Positions 56,840 through 64,000 of a stretch of 64,000 bases of DNA are shown here, piece after piece. A program made the translations under genes and the position numbers. The stretch is from Aliiroseovarius sp. M344 (GTDB lineage Bacteria > Pseudomonadota > Alphaproteobacteria > Rhodobacterales > Rhodobacteraceae). Every line of letters starts with the position of its first letter. Positions within the stretch are counted from its first letter, which is position 1. A model generated the notes under the pieces. The model searched no databases, was not told the DNA's origin, and was given only the letters and a program-made list of their open reading frames with translations. The stretch lies in the NCBI RefSeq assembly GCF_025140835.1, contig NZ_CP081153.1:1302001-1366000 (forward strand), in the 5' to 3' direction.

Positions 56840-57211
56840 TCATGGACTTAGCATGGTCATTGCGAAAAATATCAAAGACAAGATCATGGCAGAAAACCCA
56901 ATGACACCGCTGGCCAGTGGAAGATTGAGTGCCCACCTGTACCAAATGTTTTGACGGGTGGGCCAGCAAATCATCATTACTACGATCCAAGCTAGGTAGC
57001 TGATTGAAGCGAGTGCCAATATCCCGAAGCCGAATGACTTAATCAAGGGCTCACCTATCATAAAGATGATTGCCAATAGAGCGACAACAATGGCTGAGCG
57101 TTTCCAGTCTTTTTGCAAAAGGAGGCACAATACATAAACGCTAGTTAGACAGTAGGTAACTAGCGCCCCAATCAACGCTACCCAAAGCAGGAAGTACGCT
57201 GGACCAATCAA
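56840..57211 (-). CDS. Unknown small polytopic membrane protein
   Basis: 123 residues from TTG 57211, which is 4 bases after the mlaF stop. Four hydrophobic segments are visible: LLWVALIGALVTYCLTSVYV, SAIVVALLAIIFMIG, ILALASISYLAWIVVMMIC and VIGFSAMILSLIFFAMTML. There is no family I recognise. GC is about 46% by my count, far below mlaF and pqiA on either side, so it may be acquired. It occupies the place after mlaE-mlaF where mlaD is often found, but it is not an MCE protein. Confidence 0.55.
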   Translation of the reverse strand: MIGPAYFLLWVALIGALVTYCLTSVYVLCLLLQKDWKRSAIVVALLAIIFMIGEPLIKSFGFGILALASISYLAWIVVMMICWPTRQNIWYRWALNLPLASGVIGFSAMILSLIFFAMTMLSP

Positions 57212-57215
57212 TGTC

Positions 57216-57962
57216 TCACCGCACCGCCTCAATTGGCCCCTCAGCGCTGCCCGAGATAAATTGCGCAACATAAGGATCGCCGGACGCGTCCATTTCGCTG
57301 ACCGGGCCGGTCCACTGGATCTTCCCGTCATGCAGCATCGCCACCTTGTCGGCGATCACGCGGACCGAGGACATGTCGTGGGTGATGGTCATGGCGGTGG
57401 CGCCCATTTCGACGACGATCTCGCGGATCAGGTCGTTGATGACGCCGGACATGATGGGGTCAAGCCCGGTGGTGGGCTCGTCAAAGAAGATGATCTCGGG
57501 CTCGGCAGCAATCGCACGGGCAAGGCCCACACGTTTTTGCATGCCGCCGGACAGTTCGGCGGGGAACAGGTCGGCCACATCCGGGGTCAGGCCGACGCGG
57601 CGCAGTTTCTCAACGGCGATCTCGCGTGCTTCGTCCCATGGGCGGGCTAGTGAGCCGCGCAATAGGCGGAAGGCGACGTTCTGCCAGACAGGCAGGCTGT
57701 CAAACAGCGCGCCGCCCTGAAACAGCATCCCGAAACGGGCCAGAAACGCGTCGCGTTCGGCCTTTAGGGTGTCTTCGCCATCCAGTGTGATTGTGCCGCT
57801 GTCTTGTGTCATCAGGCCAAGGACGCATTTCAGTAGCACGGATTTTCCAGTGCCCGAGCCTCCGATCACCACCATGCTTTCGCCACGCGGAATGGTAAGG
57901 TTCACACCTGCCAAAACTTGCTTTGGGCCGAAGCCTTTATGAACGTTTTTTAACTCAATCAT
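57216..57962 (-). CDS. mlaF: MlaF-type ABC ATPase
   Basis: 248 residues. Walker A GGSGTGKSVLLK near residue 36, signature LSGGMQKRVGLARAIA near 140, FFDEPTTGLDPIMS near 165. The glycine-methionine signature is typical of MlaF/Ttg2A, the ATPase that powers phospholipid traffic across the envelope. Its start overlaps the mlaE stop (ATGA). Confidence 0.92.
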   Translation of the reverse strand: MIELKNVHKGFGPKQVLAGVNLTIPRGESMVVIGGSGTGKSVLLKCVLGLMTQDSGTITLDGEDTLKAERDAFLARFGMLFQGGALFDSLPVWQNVAFRLLRGSLARPWDEAREIAVEKLRRVGLTPDVADLFPAELSGGMQKRVGLARAIAAEPEIIFFDEPTTGLDPIMSGVINDLIREIVVEMGATAMTITHDMSSVRVIADKVAMLHDGKIQWTGPVSEMDASGDPYVAQFISGSAEGPIEAVR

Positions 57963-58744
57963 GATGTAAAGAAGAAGCTGGTGAGAAGGAAGTTGGCGGC
58001 AAGGATCAGGATCGCGGCGGCCTCGACCGAGGTCTTGGTGGCCCGACCCACACCCTGCGCGCCGCGACCGGAATTCATGCCGTGATAGCAGCCCATGACG
58101 GCGGCAATGAACCCGAAAACCGCGCCTTTCACAAGGGAGGACACGATGTCAGCGGTTTCAAGGAAGTTCCACGTGTTGTTGATATAGGCCCCCGGGGCGA
58201 ACCCAAGCTGCTTGGTGCCGACGATATAGCCGCCCATGATGCCGATGATATCACCGATGCCCACAAGGGCGGGCACGACAAGAATTGCGGCCAGCACACG
58301 CGGCGCGGTCAGGTATTTCATCGGGTGCGTGGACAGGGTGACAAGCGCGTCGATCTGCTCGGTCACTTTCATGGTGGCGATTTCGGCGGCGATCGAAGAT
58401 GTCACGCGGGCGGCGATCATCAGGCCGACCAGCACTGGCCCAAGCTCGCGGACCATGCCGATGGCGACGATCTGTGGCACCACGGCCTCGGCCGAAAAAC
58501 GTTGCCCACCAGAGTAGATTTGCAACGCCAAGGCCGCGCCTGTGAAAATCGCGGTCAGGCCGACCACTGGCAGGCTGAAATACCCGATATTTAGCAACGC
58601 ATTCAGAAATTCGCGGGGATAGTAGGGGGGGCGCAGGATATGGCTGAGGGATTGACCCGCAAACATCGCCACGCGCCCGACCATGGCCAGAAAGCCAAGC
58701 GTCACATGACCAATGGCGGCCAAAGGGTAAGTTAGCGGCTTCAT
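57959..58744 (-). CDS. mlaE: MlaE-type ABC permease
   Basis: 261 residues with about five or six membrane segments. Family motifs are [18 protein letters not shown] near residue 57, [37 protein letters not shown] near 100 and [20 protein letters not shown] near the C-terminus. It partners with MlaF. No mlaD, mlaC or mlaB gene is beside it. Both ends overlap neighbours by 4 bases (alr upstream, mlaF downstream). Confidence 0.92.
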   Translation of the reverse strand: MKPLTYPLAAIGHVTLGFLAMVGRVAMFAGQSLSHILRPPYYPREFLNALLNIGYFSLPVVGLTAIFTGAALALQIYSGGQRFSAEAVVPQIVAIGMVRELGPVLVGLMIAARVTSSIAAEIATMKVTEQIDALVTLSTHPMKYLTAPRVLAAILVVPALVGIGDIIGIMGGYIVGTKQLGFAPGAYINNTWNFLETADIVSSLVKGAVFGFIAAVMGCYHGMNSGRGAQGVGRATKTSVEAAAILILAANFLLTSFFFTS

Positions 58745-59790
58745 CCGCGACCTCGCGCATAATAGCGCGCATACCGCGCACCAAGTTGTGTCAGAACTTC
58801 ATAGCCGATTGTACCCGCCGCGTCAGCCAGATCATCCGGGCTTTGGTGCTTGCCCACCAGGGTCAGCGTTTTTGGCGTTTCGTCCAGGTGGCTGATATCA
58901 ACGGTGATCAGATCCATCGACACACGACCCAAGATCGGGCAGGGCGTATCCATGTGAAACAGAACCGCATGGTTCGACAGGGAACGGGATATCCCGTCTG
59001 CATAGCCACCGCTTACCGTGGCCACGCGGGCCGGGTGCTCGGCGATCCACGAATTGGAATACCCGACGCTTTCCCCGGCAGCCAGATCGCGAATTTGTAT
59101 GACGGGCACATCCAGCGATACGACCGGTTCGGCCTTGTCGAACGGCAAGCCGCCGTACAGCCCGATTCCGGGGCGGGTCAGATCAAAATGATAGTCTGGC
59201 CCCATCAAGATGCCCCCGGTGGCGGCAAGGCTACGCGGAACGTCCACGCCTTCGGTCATCTCGTGGAAGGTTTCAAGCTGTTGGCGGTTCATCAGATGGG
59301 TCGGTTCGTCCGAACAGGCCAGATGGCTCATGATTAGGCGCGGGTTTTGCGCCAGCACCAGATCGCGCAAAGCGGCCCATTCGTTTGGCTCCATGCCCAA
59401 CCGGTTCATCCCAGTGTCCAGCTGCACCCCAAATGGATGGCCGGGCAGCGCTTCAAAATGCAGGGTCAGCTGTTCGACCGAATTGAGCATCGGCACAAGA
59501 CCCAGATCGTGGATCATGTCAGTGTCGCCAGACATATGCCCGGCAAAAACGCTGATCTCTGGCCCGGGGCCAAGCGCTTCGCGCAAAGCCGCACCTTCTT
59601 CGGCCACGGCGACAAAGAAGCGTCGCGCCCCGGCGGCGGCCAGTGCGCGGCCAACTTTGCCCACACCAAGCCCATAGGCGTCGGCTTTGACCACGGCGGC
59701 GGTTTGCACGTCCTGGTCGGATTTGGCGTCCAGCGCCCGCCAGTTGGCGGCCACGGCGTCCAGATCAATGGTAAGTCTGCCTGTACTCAT
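58741..59790 (-). CDS. alr: Alanine racemase
   Basis: 349 residues. The PLP lysine is in [16 protein letters not shown] near residue 35. Other family features are MNRLGMEP near 128, a substrate-binding PGIGLYGG near 210 and [12 protein letters not shown] near 290 with its conserved Asp. It makes D-alanine for peptidoglycan. Its stop overlaps the mlaE start, giving alr-mlaE-mlaF. It is divergent from nothing: the next gene upstream faces the same way. Confidence 0.94.
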   Translation of the reverse strand: MSTGRLTIDLDAVAANWRALDAKSDQDVQTAAVVKADAYGLGVGKVGRALAAAGARRFFVAVAEEGAALREALGPGPEISVFAGHMSGDTDMIHDLGLVPMLNSVEQLTLHFEALPGHPFGVQLDTGMNRLGMEPNEWAALRDLVLAQNPRLIMSHLACSDEPTHLMNRQQLETFHEMTEGVDVPRSLAATGGILMGPDYHFDLTRPGIGLYGGLPFDKAEPVVSLDVPVIQIRDLAAGESVGYSNSWIAEHPARVATVSGGYADGISRSLSNHAVLFHMDTPCPILGRVSMDLITVDISHLDETPKTLTLVGKHQSPDDLADAAGTIGYEVLTQLGARYARYYARGRG

Positions 59791-59901
59791 AAGGGGGGTT
59801 TTTGACCTGCGGGTGGCTTAGGTCAAGGCAAAAATCTGCTCTGGTCGGACCCCGCGCGGTTTTCCCCACGCCCTGTGGTTCAGAAACGCGCGGTTGTTCG
59901 G

Positions 59902-61122
59902 CTAATCGGCGAGGACAGTCACGACCTCGCTTGAGCCTTCCAGCGTGCGGTGAACGGGACAGCGGTCGGCGATCTCTAGCAGGCGGTCCTTTTGATCTGC
60001 GTCCAACGTGCCCTCCAGATGGATTTCGCGGCGGAACAGGTCGACCCGGTCGCGGGTGCCGGTTTCGGCATCTTGCGCGTGAACTTTGTCGTGGCTGACA
60101 TCAACCCGCACATGGTCAAGCGGCCAACCCTTGCGTCGCGCATACATGCGGATCGTCATCGATGTGCAGGCCGCAAGTCCAGCCGCGAGAAACCCGTAAG
60201 GCGACATGCCTTTGTTGGTGCCGCCATAGGCCAGGGGTTCGTCCGCAAACGTGTGGTGGTTTGGTCCGGATTGTATGTCTTGCAAGAAGCCGCGGGGGTC
60301 CGCTTCGGCGGCACGCACGATGCCTTCCGGCGCTCCGGGCGGTGGCGCAGGTGGGGCCAGTTCGACGTATTTGGCAGCCCAAGCGGCAATAACCTCCGCG
60401 ACATATTCCGCATCACTGGGTCGCGAGATAAGGTGATCGGCGTCATCCAGTGTGACAAAGCTTTTCGGGTGTTTCGCGGCCATGAAAATGCGCGCGGCAT
60501 TGTCAATCGAGACGATTTCGTCCCGAGGGGCATGTAACACAAGGATCGCGGGCTTCAATGCGCCTAACACTGTGTCCAGCTCGCTGGCTTCGACGTCTTT
60601 GATGAAATCGTCACTAACCCGAAAGGGGCGTCCGCCCAGACTGATTTCGGCGCTGCCTTCGGCGCGAATACGTGGCACCGCGTCGCTGAAATTGGCGACC
60701 ACATGGGCGGGATCTGCGGGTGCGCCTATGGTCACAACGGCTTTGGTGCCGGGCAGCAGGCTGGCCGCTTTGATGACTGCCGCGCCGCCCAACGAGTGGC
60801 CAATCAGCAGGCTGGGGGCCATGCCCCGGTCCGCCAAAGCTTGGGCTGCCAATGTTAGGTCGTCGACATTGGATGAAAAATGAGTGTTCTCGAACTCTCC
60901 CTCCGAATGACCCAGACCGGTAAAGTCAAACCTCAGGACGGCGATACCAAGTCCGGCCAGCCGCGCTGCGATCCGGCGCGCGGCGACAATGTCTTTTCCG
61001 CAGGTGAAACAATGCGCAAACAGGGCTGTCGCCAGATGTGGTCCGTCTGGCAGATCAAGCCGTGCGGCCAAAGCATGGCCTGCATGACCCGTAAAACTGA
61101 ATTTCTCGGTTTTCATCGACAT
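59902..61122 (-). CDS. Fusion of alpha/beta hydrolase and OsmC-like peroxidase domain
   Basis: 406 residues. Residues 1-250 are an alpha/beta hydrolase: oxyanion region LFAHCFTC near 34, nucleophile elbow LIGHSLGGAAV near 107, catalytic Asp in APRDEIVS near 200 and His in DDADHLI near 228. Residues 265-405 are OsmC/Ohr-like, with cysteines in LAACTSMTIRMYA near 320 and DRCPVHRTLEG near 390. The two-domain form is known in many proteobacteria. It probably acts on organic peroxides or esters; the true substrate is unknown. An alternative ATG at 61116 has better spacing from GGGAG. Confidence 0.88.
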   Translation of the reverse strand: MSMKTEKFSFTGHAGHALAARLDLPDGPHLATALFAHCFTCGKDIVAARRIAARLAGLGIAVLRFDFTGLGHSEGEFENTHFSSNVDDLTLAAQALADRGMAPSLLIGHSLGGAAVIKAASLLPGTKAVVTIGAPADPAHVVANFSDAVPRIRAEGSAEISLGGRPFRVSDDFIKDVEASELDTVLGALKPAILVLHAPRDEIVSIDNAARIFMAAKHPKSFVTLDDADHLISRPSDAEYVAEVIAAWAAKYVELAPPAPPPGAPEGIVRAAEADPRGFLQDIQSGPNHHTFADEPLAYGGTNKGMSPYGFLAAGLAACTSMTIRMYARRKGWPLDHVRVDVSHDKVHAQDAETGTRDRVDLFRREIHLEGTLDADQKDRLLEIADRCPVHRTLEGSSEVVTVLAD

Positions 61123-61244
61123 CTCCCAACGGCGCGTGCTTGCACATTGGTCATCCTGCGCTTAGCTCACAAGATCGGCGGAGGGTTGCTCACGCAAGGG
61201 TGATTGAATGTTCCTTTTTTCGGCAATGCGGGTAACAAGAGCGC

Positions 61245-62153
61245 ATGATCAAACGTAGTCTAAAAAAACTGTTGCTGCTGGCACTTACCTTGTTGGCCGC
61301 TGGTTATTTGGGGAAGTACCATCCGGCAGGTGACAGCCTTGGCGTGTTCCGTCCACAGATTGCATTGGTGATCGTGATATTGGCTGTCCTGCTTTGGATT
61401 GCCTCGGCGCGCCGGTGGGCGCTGTTGGGGTTGGTCGCTGCCGCAGTGTCACTGGGTCCAATTTATTGGATGAGCGGTGCGGTAAGCGCGTCAGGTGGTG
61501 CAGAGTTTAGCCTCTATCAAAAAAACATGCGGTTTCGGGTCGAGGATCCCGGATTGCTGGCCGCCGATATACTGGCGCGTCGCCCGGACTTTCTGACGTT
61601 GCAAGAGGTTAGCGGCGCGAACATGGCCGTTTTCGATCAGTTGGATGAGATATACAAAGCGCGCCAGTTTTGCCCCTTCGCGACGATCGGTGGCGTGGCG
61701 GTTGCGTCGCGCTGGCCGATGGTGGCGGGGTCGGGGTTCTGTGCCGAAGCCGACGGTCTGGCGGCGATGAAGGTAGTGACCGCTAAGGGACCAGTCTGGG
61801 TCGTGTCTATCCACTTGCACTGGCCTTGGCCGAAAAGCCAACCGGCCCATATTGCCCGCCTTTTGCCTATTCTGGCCGAACTTGCGCAGGATGAACCGTT
61901 TGCACCGTTGGCCATTGGTGGCGATTTTAATATGGTTCCCTGGAGCCATGCGATGGACCGCGTCGCAGACACCAGCATGACAGAACGAATTGGCCCGCCG
62001 CATGTCACGCTGACCAAAGCGCAGGGATGGATGCGCGTGCCAATCGACCATGTGCTGGTCAGCGGGGGAGATGGCAGCGTGCAGCGTGTCTCGCGCCTAG
62101 GGTCTGACCATTTCGGCCTTTTTGCCCGGTTTGCCTTGCCGTTTGAAAAATAG
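61245..62153 (+). CDS. Endonuclease/exonuclease/phosphatase family membrane protein
   Basis: 302 residues. Three N-terminal hydrophobic helices (LLLLALTLLAAGYLG, IALVIVILAVLLWIA, ALLGLVAAAVSLGPIYW) anchor a periplasmic EEP domain. The catalytic features are LTLQEVSG near residue 118, VVSIHLHWPWPKSQ near 187, IGGDFNMVPW near 225, DHVLVSGG near 268 and SDHFGLFARF at the end. Substrate (nucleic acid, phospholipid or phosphoinositide-like) unknown. Confidence 0.85.
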   Translation: MIKRSLKKLLLLALTLLAAGYLGKYHPAGDSLGVFRPQIALVIVILAVLLWIASARRWALLGLVAAAVSLGPIYWMSGAVSASGGAEFSLYQKNMRFRVEDPGLLAADILARRPDFLTLQEVSGANMAVFDQLDEIYKARQFCPFATIGGVAVASRWPMVAGSGFCAEADGLAAMKVVTAKGPVWVVSIHLHWPWPKSQPAHIARLLPILAELAQDEPFAPLAIGGDFNMVPWSHAMDRVADTSMTERIGPPHVTLTKAQGWMRVPIDHVLVSGGDGSVQRVSRLGSDHFGLFARFALPFEK

Positions 62154-62206
62154 GCCCGTTGGCCCTTGCCAACCCCTGCGCCACCACGGAAATATCGCAG
62201 ATATTC

Positions 62207-62977
62207 ATGACGGAGCCTGCTGTGGTCGAAATCTGCCAAAAAGTACTGCCCATCCGCCCTTGGGAAGATGACCGCCTAAGTCGTTTGCCCGGGCTCGTAC
62301 CGATGGCACCGGGCGAATGGCTGGTGCAAGACGATGCTTACGGGGCGCAGATGGCGCACCGGATTGCCCTGATCCGCGACAAAGAAGCGGTGGTTCATCG
62401 GTTGAGTGATGCCGCCCGGCCTGCGGCGGGCGAATTGTTGGATATGGTACTGTTCGAGCTTGCGACAATTGACGGGTTCGACGTCACACAGCAAACCGTA
62501 ACCTGCCCGGATAGGCGCATTGTTCAGATTGACCGGGAAGCACCGTTATTGACTTGTGGCGCTTTGGTGCAGGAAGACCTTGTGTTGATGGAAAAGCACG
62601 GCGACGAACACGTGCTGACTGGCGGTATCCTTTGCTTCCCGGCAAGCTGGTCGCTTGACCAGAAATTCATGAAGCCGCTGATCCGTATTCACAAGCCTGT
62701 CGATGATTACACGCCGGATATCGCACTGCGGGTGCAGCGGCTGTTTGACGGCATACAGGTTGAGCGTCCCATTTGGCGGGCAAACTGTTTGACTTATGAT
62801 GACCCGGAATTGCACCAACCGCGAACCGAGGAAAACCGACGCCAGACTGACCCACAAAAAGCTCAATGGATCAGGGTCGAGCGTCAGGGAATGCGACGTC
62901 TTCCAAAGACCAAGGCGGTGGTGTTTTCAATCCACACCTATGTCGTGCGAAAAGACACGACTGATTCTGTTAGCTAA
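62207..62977 (+). CDS. DUF3445 / heme-dependent oxidative N-demethylase-like protein
   Basis: 256 residues from ATG 62207 (a TTG at 62159 would add 16). It matches DUF3445: RPWEDDRLSRLPGLVPM near residue 17, a central VQEDLVLMEKHGDEHVLTGGILCFPASWSL and KPLIRIHKPVDDYTPDIALRVQRLFD near 160, then WRANCLTYDD. Characterised relatives are subunits of dimethylamine monooxygenase or haem-dependent oxidative N-demethylases. No partner subunits are adjacent, so activity is uncertain. Confidence 0.8.
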   Translation: MTEPAVVEICQKVLPIRPWEDDRLSRLPGLVPMAPGEWLVQDDAYGAQMAHRIALIRDKEAVVHRLSDAARPAAGELLDMVLFELATIDGFDVTQQTVTCPDRRIVQIDREAPLLTCGALVQEDLVLMEKHGDEHVLTGGILCFPASWSLDQKFMKPLIRIHKPVDDYTPDIALRVQRLFDGIQVERPIWRANCLTYDDPELHQPRTEENRRQTDPQKAQWIRVERQGMRRLPKTKAVVFSIHTYVVRKDTTDSVS

Positions 62978-63046
62978 TTCCGTTAGCTTGTTTGGCGCGA
63001 CTGTGGCGACAATCCGGCGAGAAAACGGTCGTGGATCGCTGTTCGG

Positions 63047-63060
63047 TTGAATTAATTCAA
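63047..63060. promoter_or_regulatory. TTGAATTAATTCAA palindrome (FNR/CRP-like)
   Basis: A perfect 14-bp palindrome in an AT-rich spacer, with TTGA and TCAA half-sites at the spacing of FNR/Dnr-type boxes (TTGAT-N4-ATCAA). It is about 180 bases before the small lipoprotein start, so a role there is only possible. Confidence 0.35.
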
Positions 63061-63239
63061 AAATTGCTATCTTTGGGTGCGAAAAACAAAAATTTGAACG
63101 TTTTTTTTACATAACGCTTTGAAAGATAGGCGCAGGTGGCTATCGCTTGGGCAGACTTTAAACGTTGACCAACAGAGTTTTTGGGAGCTGCGGCAACAGC
63201 GGCGTCTTCATAAGTAGCTTAGTATGAAAGGTTGAGAAA

Positions 63240-63500
63240 ATGATGAGAATCGGACTGATAGTACTGGCCTCAGCCGTCGTGCTGTCTGGCTGTGTAAGAT
63301 CCAGCTATGAAAGCACACCTGTCGAGGTGAATACCCCGAAGGGTAAAGTCACCTGCCAGCTTTATACGCCAGAGCGGGTTCAGTGGGATGAAGCGATCGC
63401 CAAACCGGACACTATGTCGAAGCAGGAAGCCGACAATATCTGCATTGAGCAGGGCGCCAAGCAATTGGAAACCTACCGTTCGTTAGGCGGACGCAGTTGA
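63240..63500 (+). CDS. Small lipoprotein of unknown function
   Basis: 86 residues. The signal MMRIGLIVLASAVVLSGC has a clear lipobox with the acylated cysteine near residue 18. The mature part is about 68 residues, polar, with two cysteines (KVTCQLY and DNICIEQ). The ATG is 63240 or 63243. A strong terminator follows, so it is probably monocistronic and possibly well expressed. I do not recognise a family. Confidence 0.65.
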   Translation: MMRIGLIVLASAVVLSGCVRSSYESTPVEVNTPKGKVTCQLYTPERVQWDEAIAKPDTMSKQEADNICIEQGAKQLETYRSLGGRS

Positions 63501-63565
63501 TAATTCAGCAGCTGAACGGCTGGTAAAAGCTGCTTCTGCTGAAGGTTTGATAGATTGAAATGGAT

Positions 63566-63596
63566 AAGGGCGCCGATGTCGGCGCCCTTTTGTTTT
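63566..63596 (+). terminator. Strong terminator before glnA end
   Basis: AAGGGCGCCGA-TG-TCGGCGCCCTT followed by TTGTTTTT: an 11-bp perfect stem. It serves the lipoprotein gene and, from the other side, could help end glnA. Confidence 0.8.
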
Positions 63597-63620
63597 TGTC
63601 GTCAGCTAACAGCTTTGACC

Positions 63621-64000
63621 TTAGCAGCTGTAATACATCTGGTATTCAATCGGGTGAGGTGTGTGCTCATAGGCGTAGACCTCTTCCCATTTCAGATCCA
63701 GGTAACCTTCGATCTGATCCTTGGTGAACACGTCACCGGCCAGCAGGAAGTCGTGATCGGCCGCAAGGCTGTCCAGTGCTTCGCGCAGCGATGCACAGAC
63801 CGTTTCGATGCCTTCCAGCTCTTCAGCCGGCAGATCATAGAGGTTCTTGTCCTGAGCGGGGCCCGGGTCGATCTTGTTCTTGATGCCGTCAAGGCCAGCC
63901 ATCAGAAGGGCTGCAAAACACAGATAAGGGTTTGCCGCAGGATCGGGGAAGCGGGCTTCGACGCGTTTTGCTTTCGGGCTTTCGGTCCACGGAATACGGA
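63621..64000 (-). CDS. glnA: Glutamine synthetase type I, C-terminal part
   Basis: The frame leaves the right edge of the window, so only the last 126 or so residues are visible. [20 protein letters not shown] and [20 protein letters not shown] are unmistakable GlnA sequence, followed by [14 protein letters not shown] and the C-terminal [23 protein letters not shown]. The adenylylation tyrosine region (NLYDLP) is present. Makes glutamine from glutamate, ammonia and ATP. Confidence 0.95.
   Translation of the reverse strand, partial: RIPWTESPKAKRVEARFPDPAANPYLCFAALLMAGLDGIKNKIDPGPAQDKNLYDLPAEELEGIETVCASLREALDSLAADHDFLLAGDVFTKDQIEGYLDLKWEEVYAYEHTPHPIEYQMYYSC

Overview
The window reads as chromosomal DNA of an alphaproteobacterium of the Rhodobacteraceae (Roseobacter group). 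This rests on recognised proteins and gene orders, not on any database search: a Rhodobacter-type 5-aminolevulinate synthase (HemA), a heterotetrameric sarcosine oxidase, an OlsB ornithine-lipid acyltransferase, high-GC coding DNA, and short dispersed palindromic repeats between genes. Almost all of it is housekeeping sequence. There is no prophage, insertion sequence, CRISPR array or rRNA operon.

Layout. 1-9.5 kb: the end of olsB, an ABC-F ATPase (Uup type), a non-pyrrolysine MttB-like methyltransferase, a hemolysin-III membrane protein, a PLP decarboxylase, tpiA, a 2-oxoglutarate/Fe oxygenase, a TfoX-N protein and two Fe-S assembly factors (A-type carrier, SufT). 9.5-17.2 kb: tgt, lon behind a heat-shock-like promoter, an atypical HU protein, two tRNA-Val isoacceptors flanking a GlxA/AraC regulator, a histidine phosphatase and two identical tRNA-Asp genes. 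17.2-25.5 kb: an M20 dipeptidase, hemA, a RodZ-like protein, ispG, a repeat-rich spacer, then the overlapping ccmI-ruvX-DUF1289 operon. 25.6-32.1 kb: soxB-[unknown gene]-soxD-soxA-soxG, followed by a tandem pair of secreted paralogues, the second apparently frameshifted. 32.1-43 kb: sodB, rarD, a LOG-family gene, a LysM protein, an ArsR regulator divergent from an Atm1-type ABC exporter, and an RND efflux pair. 43-49 kb: the yfgM-bamB-der cluster and a cyclic-nucleotide phosphodiesterase. 49-59.8 kb, all on the minus strand: alr-mlaE-mlaF-[unknown gene]-pqiA, radA-cvpA-purF-SDR, and surE-pcm-nlpD. 59.9-64 kb: a hydrolase/OsmC fusion, an endonuclease/phosphatase-family protein, a DUF3445 protein, a small lipoprotein and the 3' end of glnA.

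Several clusters are functional units: outer-membrane assembly and GTPase (yfgM-bamB-der), lipid transport (mlaEF), stationary-phase repair and cell wall (surE-pcm-nlpD), sarcosine catabolism (soxBDAG), and cytochrome c maturation with Holliday junction processing (ccmI-ruvX). MttB-like, sarcosine oxidase and DUF3445 proteins together suggest use of methylated amines or betaines, but they lie far apart.

The least ordinary signals are: (i) two low-GC small membrane-protein genes (about 48% and 46% GC by hand count) stitched into otherwise GC-rich operons; (ii) a two-gene family of small secreted proteins whose second member needs a -1 shift at an A-run to recover its conserved C-terminal cysteine; (iii) a dispersed palindromic element present in full, half and minimal forms, beside a second repeat family; (iv) matching heat-shock-type promoters before lon and sodB; and (v) an HU protein with a lysine-rich tail and no normal DNA-binding arm.
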